A DNA stretch of 14,233 nt, taken from NCBI GenBank assembly GCA_023150215.1, contig JAKLLJ010000051.1, forward strand, positions 1 through 14,233, read 5' to 3'. Shown here in pieces: positions 14,205 through 14,233 of this stretch. Below the pieces are notes generated by a model that made no database searches, had not been told where the DNA came from, and was given only the letters and a program-made list of their open reading frames with translations. The stretch is from Thauera sp. GTDB lineage: Bacteria; Pseudomonadota; Gammaproteobacteria; Burkholderiales; Rhodocyclaceae. Numbering within the stretch: position 1 is the stretch's first letter; each line of letters starts with the position of its first letter. The position numbers were made by a program, and so were the translations under genes.

Positions 14205-14233
14205 ACCGCGCGCACGACATCTATGCAGAGACA
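14201..14233 (+). CDS. next operon gene, 3' partial (expected ABC-3C middle component)
   Basis: An ATG at 14201 overlaps the previous stop as ATGA and reads MNRAHDIYAET to the window edge. A GGGGT (14190-14194) lies seven bases upstream and AGGAGG (14178-14183) a little further. Only 11 codons are visible, so identity is inferred only from operon position; ABC-3C loci usually place a small middle component and then the ATPase here. Confidence 0.55.
   Translation, partial: MNRAHDIYAET

Larger units (their letters stand above)
7604..14233. mobile_element. integrative element or genomic island, left arm only
   Basis: A P4-type tyrosine integrase gene begins about 230 bases after the 3' end of a tRNA-Gly gene and reads away from it, the standard arrangement at the integrase end of tRNA-integrated islands and ICEs. 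It is followed by two regulator-like genes and defence-type cargo with no housekeeping gene. The left boundary should be inside the 3' half of the tRNA. The right boundary and attR are outside the window, so whether it is a full ICE, a satellite or a decayed island cannot be judged. Confidence 0.7.

Noticed and set aside
1..14233. CRISPR array, rRNA, transposase or second tRNA copy (attR)
   Set aside because: No regularly spaced repeats, rRNA-like sequence, transposase motifs or repeat of the tRNA-Gly 3' end were seen in the window.

Overview
The window is GC-rich, tightly packed proteobacterial DNA. The gene content (pgi, pgsA followed by tRNA-Gly, a patatin-like protein, a PaaI-type thioesterase) and the codon bias toward G/C at third positions suggest a betaproteobacterium, plausibly the Thauera/Azoarcus group of Rhodocyclales. 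That placement is by recognition only and was not tested by a search.

Bases 1 to about 7600 look like host chromosome. In order they hold: the 3' part of a gene for a PEP/pyruvate-binding (ATP-grasp type) protein; a small exported protein of unknown function; a patatin-like phospholipase; on the minus strand a 130-residue conserved protein, a hot-dog thioesterase and glucose-6-phosphate isomerase (pgi); then, divergently, pgsA for phosphatidylglycerophosphate synthase; and a tRNA-Gly(GCC) gene with a near-consensus promoter.

From the 3' end of the tRNA to the window edge lies the left arm of an integrated element. A UUCG-capped terminator hairpin follows the tRNA. Next come several GTACAT motifs and a hairpin that covers the integrase ribosome binding site. 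The integrase is a P4/DUF4102-type tyrosine recombinase of 618 residues, with a C-terminal extension that resembles an HTH plus Xre/MbcA/ParS-type module. A stand-alone LysR effector-binding domain without its HTH lies convergent to it. A small Xre-type repressor is divergent from that gene, and their shared control region holds two perfect dyads.

The cargo visible in the window (10937 to the end) reads as one defence operon. An AbiEi-family antitoxin with a PD-(D/E)XK-like N-terminus is followed, with a one-base stop/start overlap, by an AbiEii-type nucleotidyltransferase toxin. A perfect 10-bp inverted repeat lies at the presumed transcription start of the pair. Next is a protein with an E/DD...QxK nuclease-like N-terminus and a C-terminus resembling the ABC-three-component (ABC-3C) CTD7 domain. 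The last gene begins in an ATGA overlap and is cut by the window edge; it is expected to be the middle component, with the ABC ATPase beyond it. The most notable points are the apparent coupling of a type IV toxin-antitoxin pair to an ABC-3C system and the unusual C-terminal fusion on the integrase. No CRISPR array, rRNA or transposase was seen.
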